Origin: Thermoleophilia bacterium
GTDB lineage: Bacteria > Actinomycetota > Thermoleophilia > Solirubrobacterales > 70-9
Direction of reading: 5' to 3'
Length of the DNA stretch: 59,404 nt
Assembly: GCA_016649615.1 (NCBI GenBank)
Contig: JAENXK010000002.1
Location: forward strand, 1 to 59,404
The notes beneath the pieces were generated by a model that did no database searches, was not told the DNA's origin, and saw only the letters and a list, made by a program, of their open reading frames with translations. Positions within the stretch are counted from its first letter, which is position 1; every line of letters begins with the position of its first letter. Positions 16,922-25,262 of the stretch are shown here, piece by piece. The position numbers and the translations under genes were made by a program.

Positions 16922-17533
16922 CTACTCGCGGAAGCCGATCTTCGCGTGGGTTCCGTCGCAGAGCGGCCTGTTTTTCGACTGACCACAGCGGCAGAGCGTG
17001 ACCCGGTTGCGGGTCTCGAACGCCTCTCCATCGGAGCGCTCGATCGGGATTTCACCGGTGACCCAGAGACATGAGGCGGACCCGTCCACCTCCTCGATCA
17101 CCGCGATGCTCTCCGCGAGGTCCGGCTCGACGTCGTCGTCTGAACCCTCCAGGCCGTAGACGTAGGACCCCGACGGGCAGCGTTCAACCATTCCGACCAC
17201 CCGGCCCCGGACGTCGCTGTCACCGATGTCTTCCATCATCTCGACGATCCCGCGGGTCCGGCCCTTGCAGAAACCGGCATGCATGCAGAGCGAGCCGTCC
17301 CGCCTGACGACGACACCGGTTCCGTCGTGGATCCGCTGGCGGTCGGCGGTAGGTGCACTGTCGGCGGTCTCGGTTCCGTCGAAGCCGACCTCGGCGTGTG
17401 AGCCGTCGCAGAACGGCTTCGACCCCGAGCGTCCACATCGGCAGAGCGCGTAGCTCTCTTCCGTCTCGAGGATCTCGGTCTTCTCCCAGGTGAGCGGCCT
17501 GCCGTTCTCGGAGAGGACTCTGCGTTTGCGCAC
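16922..17533 (-). CDS. Double CDGSH iron-sulfur segment of a split ferritin-like fusion
   Basis: This frame (about 203 codons from GTG 17533) holds CDGSH site 1 (CRCGRSGSKPFCDGSH), a Fer4_19-like centre (SLCMHAGFC, VERCPSGSY) and CDGSH site 2 (CRCGQSKNRPLCDGTH). It is paralogous to 9214-9894. The upstream ferritin-like frame reads into this one if a C is restored in the CCC run near 17535-17537, so the two are almost certainly one gene of about 570 codons. The GTG at 17533 is probably an internal Val of the fused protein, not a true start. As a fusion it would combine a di-iron-type helical bundle with [2Fe-2S] clusters. A consensus indel is as likely as genuine splitting. Confidence 0.8.
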   Translation of the reverse strand: MRKRRVLSENGRPLTWEKTEILETEESYALCRCGRSGSKPFCDGSHAEVGFDGTETADSAPTADRQRIHDGTGVVVRRDGSLCMHAGFCKGRTRGIVEMMEDIGDSDVRGRVVGMVERCPSGSYVYGLEGSDDDVEPDLAESIAVIEEVDGSASCLWVTGEIPIERSDGEAFETRNRVTLCRCGQSKNRPLCDGTHAKIGFRE

Positions 17534-18633
17534 CAGGGCACGTCCCCGTAGACCAGGTATGGCCCGTCCCGCACGACGACGATCCGCCGCTCGGCGTCCT
17601 TCCCACGATGACGCTGCCGGGCCGGCACGTACTCGAAGCTCGGGCCCACGGTCGTCGTGCCATCGCCTGAAGGCAGCTTCATCAGGTCGATCGCCTGCTG
17701 TTTGAGCCCGTACATCTGGCCGGTCGCGACCTCGAGCAGTCCCGGATTCCCGTTGAAGCTCTCTTCCAGCAGGTGCAGAATGCCCGAGTAAGAGTGGTTG
17801 AACTCCTCCATCCGCCGCCTCGCTTCGCTGCCTTCGGGGCAGTCGCCGCTGCGCGGGTTCGGGCGCACGTTGTGGACCGCGTCCCAGTCGGTCGGCAGCG
17901 GCTCGCCCGACGGGCCGGACCGGGGAGTGTCCCAGGGCTCGTACCTGCGACCGAGCCGGATCTCCTCGAACCGGAAGTAGTGGGCGACCTCGGCTCGGTC
18001 GGGATGGAACATCTGCTGGTCACCATCCCAGACCTGCTGGTGCTGCAGGCCCTCGCCCTGTTCGATGATCTCTTCCAGGGCCTCCAGGGCGGAATGGAGG
18101 TCGCTGACCTCGACCAGCCTGCCTGCGCCCCTGTAGTGCAGTCGGTCGTTGACCTGCCGGCCCGGATCGCCCGTGAACACCCGGCCCTCGCCGAGCTGCT
18201 CGCAGAGACCCCTGATGCCGAGTTCCACCGCTTCGTAGAACTGGCCGATCGTCTCGTAGGAGTCGTCCTCGGGCTGGCCCTGGTGATCCGACGGCCGCTC
18301 GATCTTGAGGAAGGTCTCGAGCGAGTCCGGCGAAAGCCTCTCAAGTGGGATCTCGAACGCCCTGGCGCTGTGTGGAAGGTGGGTCGGATAGGTCGGCAGG
18401 ACGCCGGGCGCATCAAGGCGGGGTGAGCCGCCGACCGCGTTGAGGACGTTCGCCGCCATGGTCAGATGCAGCATCTCCTCCATGAAGACGCTGGCGATCA
18501 CCTCCGCGGCTTCACGGTTCTGACCCTCCTTGATCGAGTAGAGGGCGAAGAGATACGGCGGGATGGTGCCGTGCTCGATCTCGATCGCCCACTGCAGGTG
18601 CTGGTGAAGGTCGGAGATCGTTCTGATTGCCAT
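17236..18633 (-). CDS. Ferritin-like (VioB/iminophenylpyruvate-synthase type) domain, front part of split fusion
   Basis: Residues 1 to about 330 form the ferritin-like domain of PF12902 type. HLQWAIEIEHGTIPPYLFAL and VFMEEMLHLTMAANVLNAVGG carry the E...E..H carboxylate/His pattern for a metal site. The domain is followed by the family's long loop region (GEGRVFTGDPGRQV) and a final helix (HLLEESFNGNPG). After GPYLVYGDVPW (about residue 367, position 17533) the frame becomes non-homologous and arginine/serine-rich. The true continuation is the CDGSH segment in the next frame, so the last 98 residues are an artefact of a one-base loss. A GAGAGG ribosome site precedes ATG 18633. Function is unknown; related domains act on amino-acid-derived imines or bind iron. 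Confidence 0.78.
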   Translation of the reverse strand: MAIRTISDLHQHLQWAIEIEHGTIPPYLFALYSIKEGQNREAAEVIASVFMEEMLHLTMAANVLNAVGGSPRLDAPGVLPTYPTHLPHSARAFEIPLERLSPDSLETFLKIERPSDHQGQPEDDSYETIGQFYEAVELGIRGLCEQLGEGRVFTGDPGRQVNDRLHYRGAGRLVEVSDLHSALEALEEIIEQGEGLQHQQVWDGDQQMFHPDRAEVAHYFRFEEIRLGRRYEPWDTPRSGPSGEPLPTDWDAVHNVRPNPRSGDCPEGSEARRRMEEFNHSYSGILHLLEESFNGNPGLLEVATGQMYGLKQQAIDLMKLPSGDGTTTVGPSFEYVPARQRHRGKDAERRIVVVRDGPYLVYGDVPWCANAESSPRTAGRSPGRRPRSSRRKRATRSADVDARGRSRSATAHTPRSASTEPRPPTVHLPPTASGSTTEPVSSSGGTARSACMPVSARAGPAGSSR

Positions 18634-18716
18634 CGAGCCAGCCTCTCGGTTGTTCCGCGTCTGATCGGATCAGTTATATGCGATCCCGGCTGCCGTGATC
18701 GAATAGCTTGCGGGGT

Positions 18717-19223
18717 ATGGGGAAGATCCGACCGATAGATCCGACCGAGAGGGCGGGAGCCGTGAAGCGGGCCTTGATGAAAGCCTCCAACACCAGGGCC
18801 TCCCGCAGCGTCGGGATCCACATGGCCGCCCACGTCGATCCCTTCCTGCTGCGCGTCTCCGGCGGTCGCGTTGCGACGACAGCCTTTTTCCCCCTGGTCA
18901 CGCTGATCGCCCGCGGCAGGCGCAGCGGCGCCGAGCGGCAGACACCGCTGGTCTACTTCACCCAGGGTGACGAGGTGATCCTCGTGGCCTCGAGCTTCGG
19001 GCGCGAGAAACATCCCGCCTGGTACTACAACGCGACCGCCAACCCGGATGTCGAGCTGATGGCGAAGGGCGAGCGGATTCCCTACCGGGTGCGGGAGACC
19101 GAGGGGGAGGAGCGGGAACACCTGCTCGACCTGGCCGAGCAGCTCTACGCCGGCTACGGCACCTACCGTGAGCGCACCGCCGGAATCCGCGAGATTCCGG
19201 TTCTCGCACTCAGCCCCCGCTAG
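18717..19223 (+). CDS. Deazaflavin (F420)-dependent nitroreductase-family oxidoreductase
   Basis: The 168-aa protein has the DDN-family pattern. There is a helical N-terminus, then TLIARGRRSGAERQTPLVYF, LVASSFGREKHPAWYYNATA with the conserved HPAWYxN segment, and NPDVELMAKGERIPYRVRET. Family members bind F420 in a split beta-barrel and reduce quinones or unsaturated esters. F420 use is inferred from the family and fits an actinomycete. TAGCTT (18704-18709) ends 7 nt before ATG 18717, which supports that start. The permease remnant begins 5 nt after its stop, so the two were probably cotranscribed. Confidence 0.87.
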   Translation: MGKIRPIDPTERAGAVKRALMKASNTRASRSVGIHMAAHVDPFLLRVSGGRVATTAFFPLVTLIARGRRSGAERQTPLVYFTQGDEVILVASSFGREKHPAWYYNATANPDVELMAKGERIPYRVRETEGEEREHLLDLAEQLYAGYGTYRERTAGIREIPVLALSPR

Positions 19224-19227
19224 GCAG

Positions 19228-20642
19228 ATGACAACCGGCCAGGGCCGGAGGGCGGCCGCTCCACCGCTCGGGATGTTCCTGGTCGTGATGCTCGTCTTCG
19301 GGATCATCACCAGCCTGCACGGGATGTCGCCGCTGGCGACCTACGGCCTCGGGTTGATCTTCTACCTGGTCGCCGCGATCGTGCTCTTCCTGATCCCGGC
19401 CGGCCTGGTGGCCGCCGAACTCGGCACGAGCTGGCAACGCGACGGCGGAGTCTACGTCTGGGTGAACGAGGCGTTCGGCCCCCGGGCGGGATTCGTCGCG
19501 ACCTGGCTCCAGTGGTTCCAGAACGTGATCTTCTGGACCGTGATCCTGACCAGTTCGGCGGCGATGATCGCGCTCGCCCTGGGATGGGACGGCGGGACCG
19601 ACAACAAGCTCTACACCGCGGCCGTGGTCGTCGGCACGATCTGGATGATCACCCTTCTGACCATGTTCGGCCTGCGGACCTCCGGGGCACTCGGCACTTT
19701 CGGTTCGCTCGGTGGCACTATCGTGCCCGGGCTGGCACTGATCGTCTTCGCCGCGATCTATCTGCTCGACGGCGGTCCGTCGAACCTCACCGGCGCCTCG
19801 GCCGACCTGATTCCCGACCTCTCCCAGCCCGGCAACATCTCGTTCGGAATCTCGACGATCGTGATTTTCGCGGGCATTGAGGTCATGGCGACGAGGGTTC
19901 AGGAGATCCGCAGCCCCGGACGTACCTAACCGCGCGCAACCATGATCTCCATAGTGATGATCGCGGCCCTGCTGATCCCGGCGACGCTGGCGATCGCGGT
20001 ACTCGTTCCCAGCGACCAGATCAACATCACCGCCGGGATCATCCAGGCGATGCAGACCGCGGTCGACGATGTCTGGGATGTCGGCTGGCTCGTCCCCCTG
20101 CTGGCGCTCGCGATCTACATCGACTCGATCGGGGAGATCGCGGCTGGATGGCAGGCACCCCGGTGGCGATGGCGACCGCGGGGCGCGACGGCCACCTCCC
20201 GCGGCGCTTCGCCGAAAGAGGCTCCCGGGGAGTGGCAAAGCCCGTGCTGGTCGCGCAGGCCCTGATCGGCTCGCTGATCAGCCTGCTGTTCATAGTCGAG
20301 CCGAGCGTCTCGAGCATGTTCTGGCTGCTCAGCGCGATGCTGGTTCAGCTCTACCTGATGATGTACATGATGCTGTTCGCCGCCGCCCTGGAGCTGCGCC
20401 GCAGCCGGCCCGAAGTGGAACGCCCGTTCAGGGTCCCCGGTGGCCGATGGGGGATCCGGCTGGCCTGCGGGACGGGCATCGCCTTCTCAATCGCGGCCTT
20501 TGTGGTCGGCTTCATCCCTCCGGCCGGACTGCCCGAATCGAGCGTGGCCACCCATACGCTGGTTCTCGGCTGCGCGATCGCGTTCGGCGCCCTGGCGCCG
20601 CTGGCGATTTCGCGCTGGAGCCTGTCGCACCAGGACGCGTAG
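19228..20642 (+). pseudogene. APC-superfamily amino-acid permease, broken by TAA and a frameshift
   Basis: A single permease is spread over three frame segments. Segment 1 (19228-19926) has helices 1-6 and ends VMATRVQEIRSPGRT, then TAA 19927-19929 where homologues have Tyr (TAC). Segment 2 continues in the same frame (PRAT-MISIVMIAALLIPATL) to IYIDSIGEIA. Segment 3 (from about 20148) is shifted by one base at a GG run near 20142 and carries MAGTPVAMATAGRDGHLPRR, the loop typical of GadC/YjeM-like antiporters, plus the last helices to 20642. The intact protein would be about 470 aa with 12 helices, exchanging or importing amino acids or polyamines. Two independent lesions make real loss more credible here than in the other broken genes. 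Confidence 0.8.
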
Positions 20643-20726
20643 TCCGGGCCGCCGCCCTGATCGCCTGTTGCTCCGTGGGACCGGGGTAGGGTGGAGCGGT
20701 GGACGGAGATCTCCGGTGAGGCCGTG

Positions 20727-21353
20727 ATGAAAGCAACGCCGAGCGGGCGCACGGTCCGGCTCTGCGCGCTGGCTGCTGCAGCTGTCTTCGTCGCGTACCG
20801 GCTGTTACTGCGTCCCCGGCATCTGCGCTGGGGGGCCAGCAATGATGAGACGGAGCGATCGATGCCGGGCGACGAACTGATTGAGGAGCCGGACATGATC
20901 TCAACCAGGGCGATCTCGATCGAAGCTCCCCCCGATCGCGTCTGGCCGTGGGTGGCCCAGATCGGCCGGGATCGTGGCGGTTTCTACAGCTACGACTGGA
21001 TCGAGAATCCTTTCGGGCTGGACATTCACAGCGCCGACAGAGTCGTGGCGGAGTACCAGAGCCCGGAGGCCGGCGAACGGATCGCCCTGGCGCCGGATGG
21101 CTCGGGGCCCGACGTCGAGCTTGTCGAGAAGGACAGGCTGCTCGTCCTACGCGAGCCGGGTGGAGGCTGGACCTGGACCTTCATGCTGGAGCCTTCCGGT
21201 GACTGCACCAGGCTGCTCGTCCGGAACCGCTGGAGCAACGCAGGACGACCCTTCTTCTTCCGACTCTTCACAACGCTGATCGACCCGGCAGTGTTTGTGA
21301 TGGAGCGGAAGACCCTGCGTGGCATCAGGGAGCGGGCCGAGGGAGTCGGTTGA
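20727..21353 (+). CDS. Membrane-anchored SRPBCC-family protein
   Basis: The roughly 208-aa protein has an N-terminal hydrophobic helix (LCALAAAAVFVAYRLLL) and then an SRPBCC/polyketide-cyclase-like domain. That domain includes AISIEAPPDRVWPWVAQIGR, GGFYSYDWIENPFGLDIHSA and a TWTFMLEPSGDCTRLLVRNR strand pair. This arrangement is common in actinobacterial proteins of unknown function. ATG 20727, preceded by a GGTGAGG site, is preferred over GTG 20691. TAGGGT (20687-20692) could be its -10 box. It probably binds a lipophilic ligand at the membrane face. Confidence 0.75.
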   Translation: MKATPSGRTVRLCALAAAAVFVAYRLLLRPRHLRWGASNDETERSMPGDELIEEPDMISTRAISIEAPPDRVWPWVAQIGRDRGGFYSYDWIENPFGLDIHSADRVVAEYQSPEAGERIALAPDGSGPDVELVEKDRLLVLREPGGGWTWTFMLEPSGDCTRLLVRNRWSNAGRPFFFRLFTTLIDPAVFVMERKTLRGIRERAEGVG

Positions 21354-21461
21354 TGCTTACGGTGAGCCAGGGCACCCCGACGCCGGTGGCGCGACAGTCT
21401 CGCCGGTTGACCCGCGCGAGTGCCCGGCGTAAGGTGGATTCAACATACGAGAGGAGAACCG

Positions 21462-21767
21462 ATGCTTTGTGCACTGACGGCCAGGACCCTGAAGCCGGGA
21501 ACGTTTGACCAGTTCCGGGAGGCGTTCATGGCAGGCGAGAATTTCGAGGACGACCCGCCCGAGGGATTCGTACGTTTCGTCATGGCCAGGAGTTCCGAGA
21601 ATCCCGACGAAGTGATCTCGTTCGGACTGTTCGACGGGACACCGGAGGATATGCGGAAGGTCGCAGCCGAATCGGGCTATGAGGAACAACTCGAACAGAT
21701 TGCGCCGTTCGTTGAGTCGGTGGGGGCTGACGGGCTGTTCGAGGTGGTCGAGGACCACGCGGTCTGA
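21462..21767 (+). CDS. Small ABM/dimeric alpha-beta barrel-like protein
   Basis: The 101-aa protein MLCALTARTLKPGTFDQFRE fits the ferredoxin-like dimeric alpha/beta barrel (antibiotic biosynthesis monooxygenase-like) pattern. It has a beta-strand, a helix ending FREAFMAG, strand FVRFVMARSSENPDEVISFG and a final SVGADGLFEVVED. No catalytic residues can be assigned. An AGGAGA ribosome site is correctly spaced before ATG 21462. A 14-bp perfect hairpin follows its stop by 7 nt, so it is a single-gene transcript. Confidence 0.7.
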   Translation: MLCALTARTLKPGTFDQFREAFMAGENFEDDPPEGFVRFVMARSSENPDEVISFGLFDGTPEDMRKVAAESGYEEQLEQIAPFVESVGADGLFEVVEDHAV

Positions 21768-21773
21768 GCAAAG

Positions 21774-21811
21774 CGCGGGCCGGATCCACGCACCGCGGGA
21801 TCCGGCCCGCG
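21774..21811 (+). terminator. Strong 14-bp terminator-like hairpin
   Basis: Perfect inverted repeat: 21774-21787 pairs with 21798-21811 over 14 bp with a 10-nt loop. It lies 7 nt after the stop of the 101-aa gene and ahead of the lipase gene promoter region. An AT-rich stretch containing TCTATTTT follows about 15 nt later. Confidence 0.7.
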
Positions 21812-21899
21812 GTCAAGATGTTGAATCTATTTTAGCGCCAGCATCTCACTGGTAGACTGGGACCGTCTATGCATGAATTAACTGATCAGGGAGGCTCTC

Positions 21900-23303
21900 G
21901 TGAATGATTCGCATACCGGCAGGCGTCTTCGCCCGCTGTTCGTACTTCTGACACTGTTTTCGCTGCTGGGGATGACCATGCTGGCGGTCGGGGCCGCCGA
22001 TGCCGGGGCCAAGTCGAAGAAGGGCGCCAGGCCGACCCCGATGATCTTCGTGCACGGACAGTCCGGCTCGGCCCAGCAGTTCGAGTCGGACGCGATGCGG
22101 TTCACCAGCAACGGTTTCCCGCAGAAGCGGATATTTGTCTACGAGTACGACACCAACGAGAGCACGAACGACCTCGCGATCGCCGGCCTCGACCCGTTCA
22201 TCGAGAAGGTGAAGTCAAAGACCGGCGCAGGCAAGGTCGACGTGCTCGCCCATTCCCGTGGGACCACGGTTATGCACTCCTACCTTTCAACCCCCGAGCG
22301 GGCCGCCATGGTCAGCCACTACGTCAACTTCGACGGCCGCTCGAGCGACAGCCGGCCGGGAGGCGTGCCGACGCTCGCTGTCTGGGGCGAGAGCTTTGAT
22401 GGAGGCCCCGATACGCGCGAGATCGTCGGGGCGAAGAACGTTCGTTATCCCCAGAAGTCGCACACCGAGGTCACCACCTCGAAGCAGGCCTTTGGCGACG
22501 TATACAAGTTCCTGACCGGCAAGAAGCCGAAGACGATCAACGTCCTGCCTGAGCCCCCGGGACAGGTCACCGTGGCCGGTCGGGCCTCGCTGTTTCCGGA
22601 CAACACCGGCATCGAAGGCGGCAAGCTGAAGGTCTTCCAGGTCAAGGCCAAAACCGGCCAGCGCATCGGCAAGCCGGTCTACAAGCGCAGCCTCGGCGCC
22701 AGCGGTTCGTTCGGCCCGTTCAAGGTGAACGGCAAGAAGTACTACGAGTTGGTCGTCTCCAGGCCGGGAGAGTCGACGATCCACAACTACCCGGAGCCGT
22801 TCGAGCACGACGACCACTTTTACCGGGTGCTCTCCGCACCGGACCTGGCGCCGTTTCTCGATACGAGTCCGAACCACACGAACGTCGCGGTCACCCGCAT
22901 GCGCGAGTTCCGGGGAGATCAGACCGGCCCCGGCGCAAACGACAGGCTCACCTTCAACGGCCTCAACGTGATCAACCCGTCGATCGCTCCCCGGGAACGC
23001 AGGGTGCTGGCCGTCTTCAACCTCGACCGGGACTCCGATGGCGTGACCGACACCAGCGCCTCTCTGTTCCCGTTCAGAGTTCTGTCGTTCCTCACCGGCG
23101 TCGATAACTTCATGCCGGCAAGCCCCGACGCGAGCGGAAAGATCGCGGTGAAGGAGAAGATGCGAGACCCGGGTGGCCAGACCAAGACGACCAATGTCCC
23201 GAACTGGCCGTCATCGGAGCACACGGTCTCGGTCTACTTCAAAGACTACGCGGCGAAGAGCTTCACCAAGAAGAAGAACAAGAAGGGCAAGAAGGGAAAG
23301 TAG
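21900..23303 (+). CDS. Secreted alpha/beta-hydrolase (LipA/esterase-like) with C-terminal lysine-rich tail
   Basis: The 467-aa protein has a signal peptide (PLFVLLTLFSLLGMTMLAVG) and then a lipase-like domain. This includes TPMIFVHGQSGSAQQFESDA (oxyanion HG), nucleophile elbow VLAHSRGTTV with the A-x-S-x-G form seen in Bacillus LipA, and a late His in RYPQKSHTEVTT. From about residue 215 a beta-rich C-terminal half (GQVTVAGRASLFPDNTGIEG) resembles carbohydrate/calcium-binding modules often attached to such esterases. The protein ends in a tail of mostly Lys and Gly (KKKNKKGKKGK). An AGGGAGG site is 6 nt before GTG 21900, and TAGACT (21853-21858) is a candidate -10 box. It probably hydrolyses an extracellular ester. 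Confidence 0.83.
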   Translation: MNDSHTGRRLRPLFVLLTLFSLLGMTMLAVGAADAGAKSKKGARPTPMIFVHGQSGSAQQFESDAMRFTSNGFPQKRIFVYEYDTNESTNDLAIAGLDPFIEKVKSKTGAGKVDVLAHSRGTTVMHSYLSTPERAAMVSHYVNFDGRSSDSRPGGVPTLAVWGESFDGGPDTREIVGAKNVRYPQKSHTEVTTSKQAFGDVYKFLTGKKPKTINVLPEPPGQVTVAGRASLFPDNTGIEGGKLKVFQVKAKTGQRIGKPVYKRSLGASGSFGPFKVNGKKYYELVVSRPGESTIHNYPEPFEHDDHFYRVLSAPDLAPFLDTSPNHTNVAVTRMREFRGDQTGPGANDRLTFNGLNVINPSIAPRERRVLAVFNLDRDSDGVTDTSASLFPFRVLSFLTGVDNFMPASPDASGKIAVKEKMRDPGGQTKTTNVPNWPSSEHTVSVYFKDYAAKSFTKKKNKKGKKGK

Positions 23304-23330
23304 GCCTGTTCAGCCGTTCACGGGCTTTCG

Positions 23331-23374
23331 CGTCGGCCCGGTGGGTCCGGGTCGTCAGCCCGGCGGGTCCGGGT
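23331..23374. repeat. 22-bp tandem duplication across the crotonase stop codon
   Basis: Two adjacent 22-bp copies (23331-23352 and 23353-23374) differ at two positions. The second contains the crotonase stop codon (complement of 23355-23357) and its last codons. Confidence 0.6.
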
Positions 23375-24164
23375 CGTTGAACTCTCCGGGGTCTCCGGTA
23401 ATCCCTGCCGTGACCGCGGCCATCTGGTTCGGCGAGCCGATCAGCTCGAACTGAAGCTCCGACTCCAGTTCCAGTCCGGACGGGCCTGCGCCGGGCCATG
23501 ATTTGTCGAAGAGCTGCTTCGCCGCCCGCACGGCGTCCGGCGAGCGTCTGGCGATCTCGGCGGCCAGCGATCGTGCCGCGGCCAGAGGATCCGTTTCGGC
23601 CCGGGTCGCGAGGCCGAGTCTTACTGCCTCCTCGCCGCTGATGACCTGACCAGTGAAGGTCAGCTCCTTGGCGACGTCCAGCGCCAGCAGGCGGGGCAGG
23701 GTGGCGGTTATTCCCATGTCCGGCACCAGACCCCAGTGGACTTCACGAACGCTCAGCTTCGCATCGGGCGAGGTGATCCGGAGGTCGGAGCCGAGCGCTA
23801 TCTGGAGGCCTCCCCCGAGGCAGTTGCCGTGGATCGAGGCGATCACCGGAACCGGCACCTCTATCCACGCGGTCGCTACCCGCTGGAACAGGTTTGCGCC
23901 GAAAGAGTCCCGCTTCCGGGCGTGTTCGCCGAACCCTTCGGCCTCTCCGCCGGCCAGCCAGCCGACGTCTATCCCAGAGCAGAAACTCGGCCCTTCGCCG
24001 TGAAGTATCACGGCGCGCAGGCCGGGCTCGGACGACAGCCGCCCGGCGGCGCCCGCTATCGCTTCGAACATCTCTCCGTCAAGGGCATTGTGCATTTCTC
24101 CCCGGACCAGCGCCACCTCGGCGACATGGTCCTCGACGGTTATCTTCACGCGGTTTTCGGGCAT
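23355..24164 (-). CDS. Enoyl-CoA hydratase/isomerase (crotonase) family protein
   Basis: The 269-aa protein has the crotonase signatures. FCSGIDVGWLAGG is the first oxyanion loop, and IASIHGNCLGGGLQIALGSD is the second. SVREVHWGLVPDMGITATLP has Asp where dienoyl-CoA isomerases have their catalytic acid, rather than the second Glu of true hydratases. An isomerase-type reaction on an acyl-CoA in beta-oxidation or a degradation pathway is therefore a reasonable guess. TAGGCT (24172-24177) ends 7 nt before the ATG, suggesting leaderless expression. It stands alone among hydrolase genes, with no thiolase or dehydrogenase nearby. Confidence 0.87.
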   Translation of the reverse strand: MPENRVKITVEDHVAEVALVRGEMHNALDGEMFEAIAGAAGRLSSEPGLRAVILHGEGPSFCSGIDVGWLAGGEAEGFGEHARKRDSFGANLFQRVATAWIEVPVPVIASIHGNCLGGGLQIALGSDLRITSPDAKLSVREVHWGLVPDMGITATLPRLLALDVAKELTFTGQVISGEEAVRLGLATRAETDPLAAARSLAAEIARRSPDAVRAAKQLFDKSWPGAGPSGLELESELQFELIGSPNQMAAVTAGITGDPGEFNDPDPPG

Positions 24165-24255
24165 GGCCGGGAGCCTATCGTGACCTTCGCAGGAAGCCGG
24201 GGTCCTCAGATTGACGCCCCGGCGGTCACGACCGCCGGTCCCGTCATGCGCCGGC

Positions 24256-25197
24256 TCAATCCCGGGTCAGCAGCGCCTCGAACATCTCGTCGGGGTGGTT
24301 GAGCGCCACCGAGACGTGCCCGTCCCCAGGGTGGAAGTGGGCGCTCGTTCCCGGTATCGCCCTGGCGATCGCCCGGCCGGTTTCGGGCGTAACGCTGCGG
24401 TCGAGCCCGCCGTGCCAGAGGTGGATGTTCCCGGCCCGAATATCGCCGAGATCGAATCCCCAGGGGCGGTAGAGCAGCCGGGCTTCCCAGGCCGGTCCCC
24501 GGCTTCCATGGGCAAATGCCTCGAGCAGATCGTCGCCGAAGCGCTCGGGCCCCGGCGGTTCGGCCAGCGCCCGGCGGTCAACCTCCGGAAAGTTGCCGAG
24601 AGCGGCGGCTCCGAGTTCAGCCGCGCCGGCCTTCTTGCCCTTGGATCGAACCCGGTTGCCCAACCCGGCGAAGACGAGTTCGAGCAGAGGTGGGGTGAAT
24701 CGGGCGAGCCGGCGCTCGACGTGGTTGATCCAGGTCTCCCCGCGCTGGTCGGTCAGTTCGGGCGGACCGGCGGAGGAGACAAGTCCGCAGGCGCTGAGCC
24801 GCCCGGGAATGCAGCAGGCGCAGGCGGCGGCGTAGGGACCACCGCCTGACCCGCCGGCGACAGCGAAGCGTTCCAGGCCCAGGGCGTCTGCGACCTGCAC
24901 GACATCGGCGGGCCAGTCGAGAATGCGGCGTCCCGGCTGAAATCCGGACAGGCCCATCCCGGGCCGGTCGGTGCCGATCAGCCTGGCGCCGGAGCGGATC
25001 GCAGCTTCGTGGAGCAACGCCGCTTCGAGCCGTGAGCCGGGGTGGCCGTGAAAGTAGAAGATCGGATCGCCGGCCGGATCGCCGAATTCGGAATAACCGA
25101 GAGTCCGGTCGTCGGCGAGCCGCAACTGGCACCCACGTTGCGCGGCGGTAGTCCGGCCCGAGGCGGTGTCTTGTCCCGATTCAGTCCGGCGCTCCAT
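24256..25197 (-). CDS. Alpha/beta-hydrolase
   Basis: The 313-aa protein is a classical alpha/beta-hydrolase. It has FYFHGHPGSRLEAALLHEAA (oxyanion HGHPGS), GTDRPGMGLSGFQPGRRILD, nucleophile elbow AVAGGSGGGPYAAACA (Ser in GGSGGG), acid in WHGGLDRSVTPETG and His in FHPGDGHVSV. This set is typical of the actinobacterial branch related to haloalkane dehalogenases and proline iminopeptidases, but no substrate is indicated. A GGCAGGAC-like site lies upstream of ATG 25197. It is probably transcribed alone. Confidence 0.87.
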   Translation of the reverse strand: MERRTESGQDTASGRTTAAQRGCQLRLADDRTLGYSEFGDPAGDPIFYFHGHPGSRLEAALLHEAAIRSGARLIGTDRPGMGLSGFQPGRRILDWPADVVQVADALGLERFAVAGGSGGGPYAAACACCIPGRLSACGLVSSAGPPELTDQRGETWINHVERRLARFTPPLLELVFAGLGNRVRSKGKKAGAAELGAAALGNFPEVDRRALAEPPGPERFGDDLLEAFAHGSRGPAWEARLLYRPWGFDLGDIRAGNIHLWHGGLDRSVTPETGRAIARAIPGTSAHFHPGDGHVSVALNHPDEMFEALLTRD

Positions 25198-25262
25198 CGT
25201 CCTGCCCGACGCTACACGTCCGACGGCAAGCGACCGCCGCTACCCCGGGGGATGCCGCCCGG

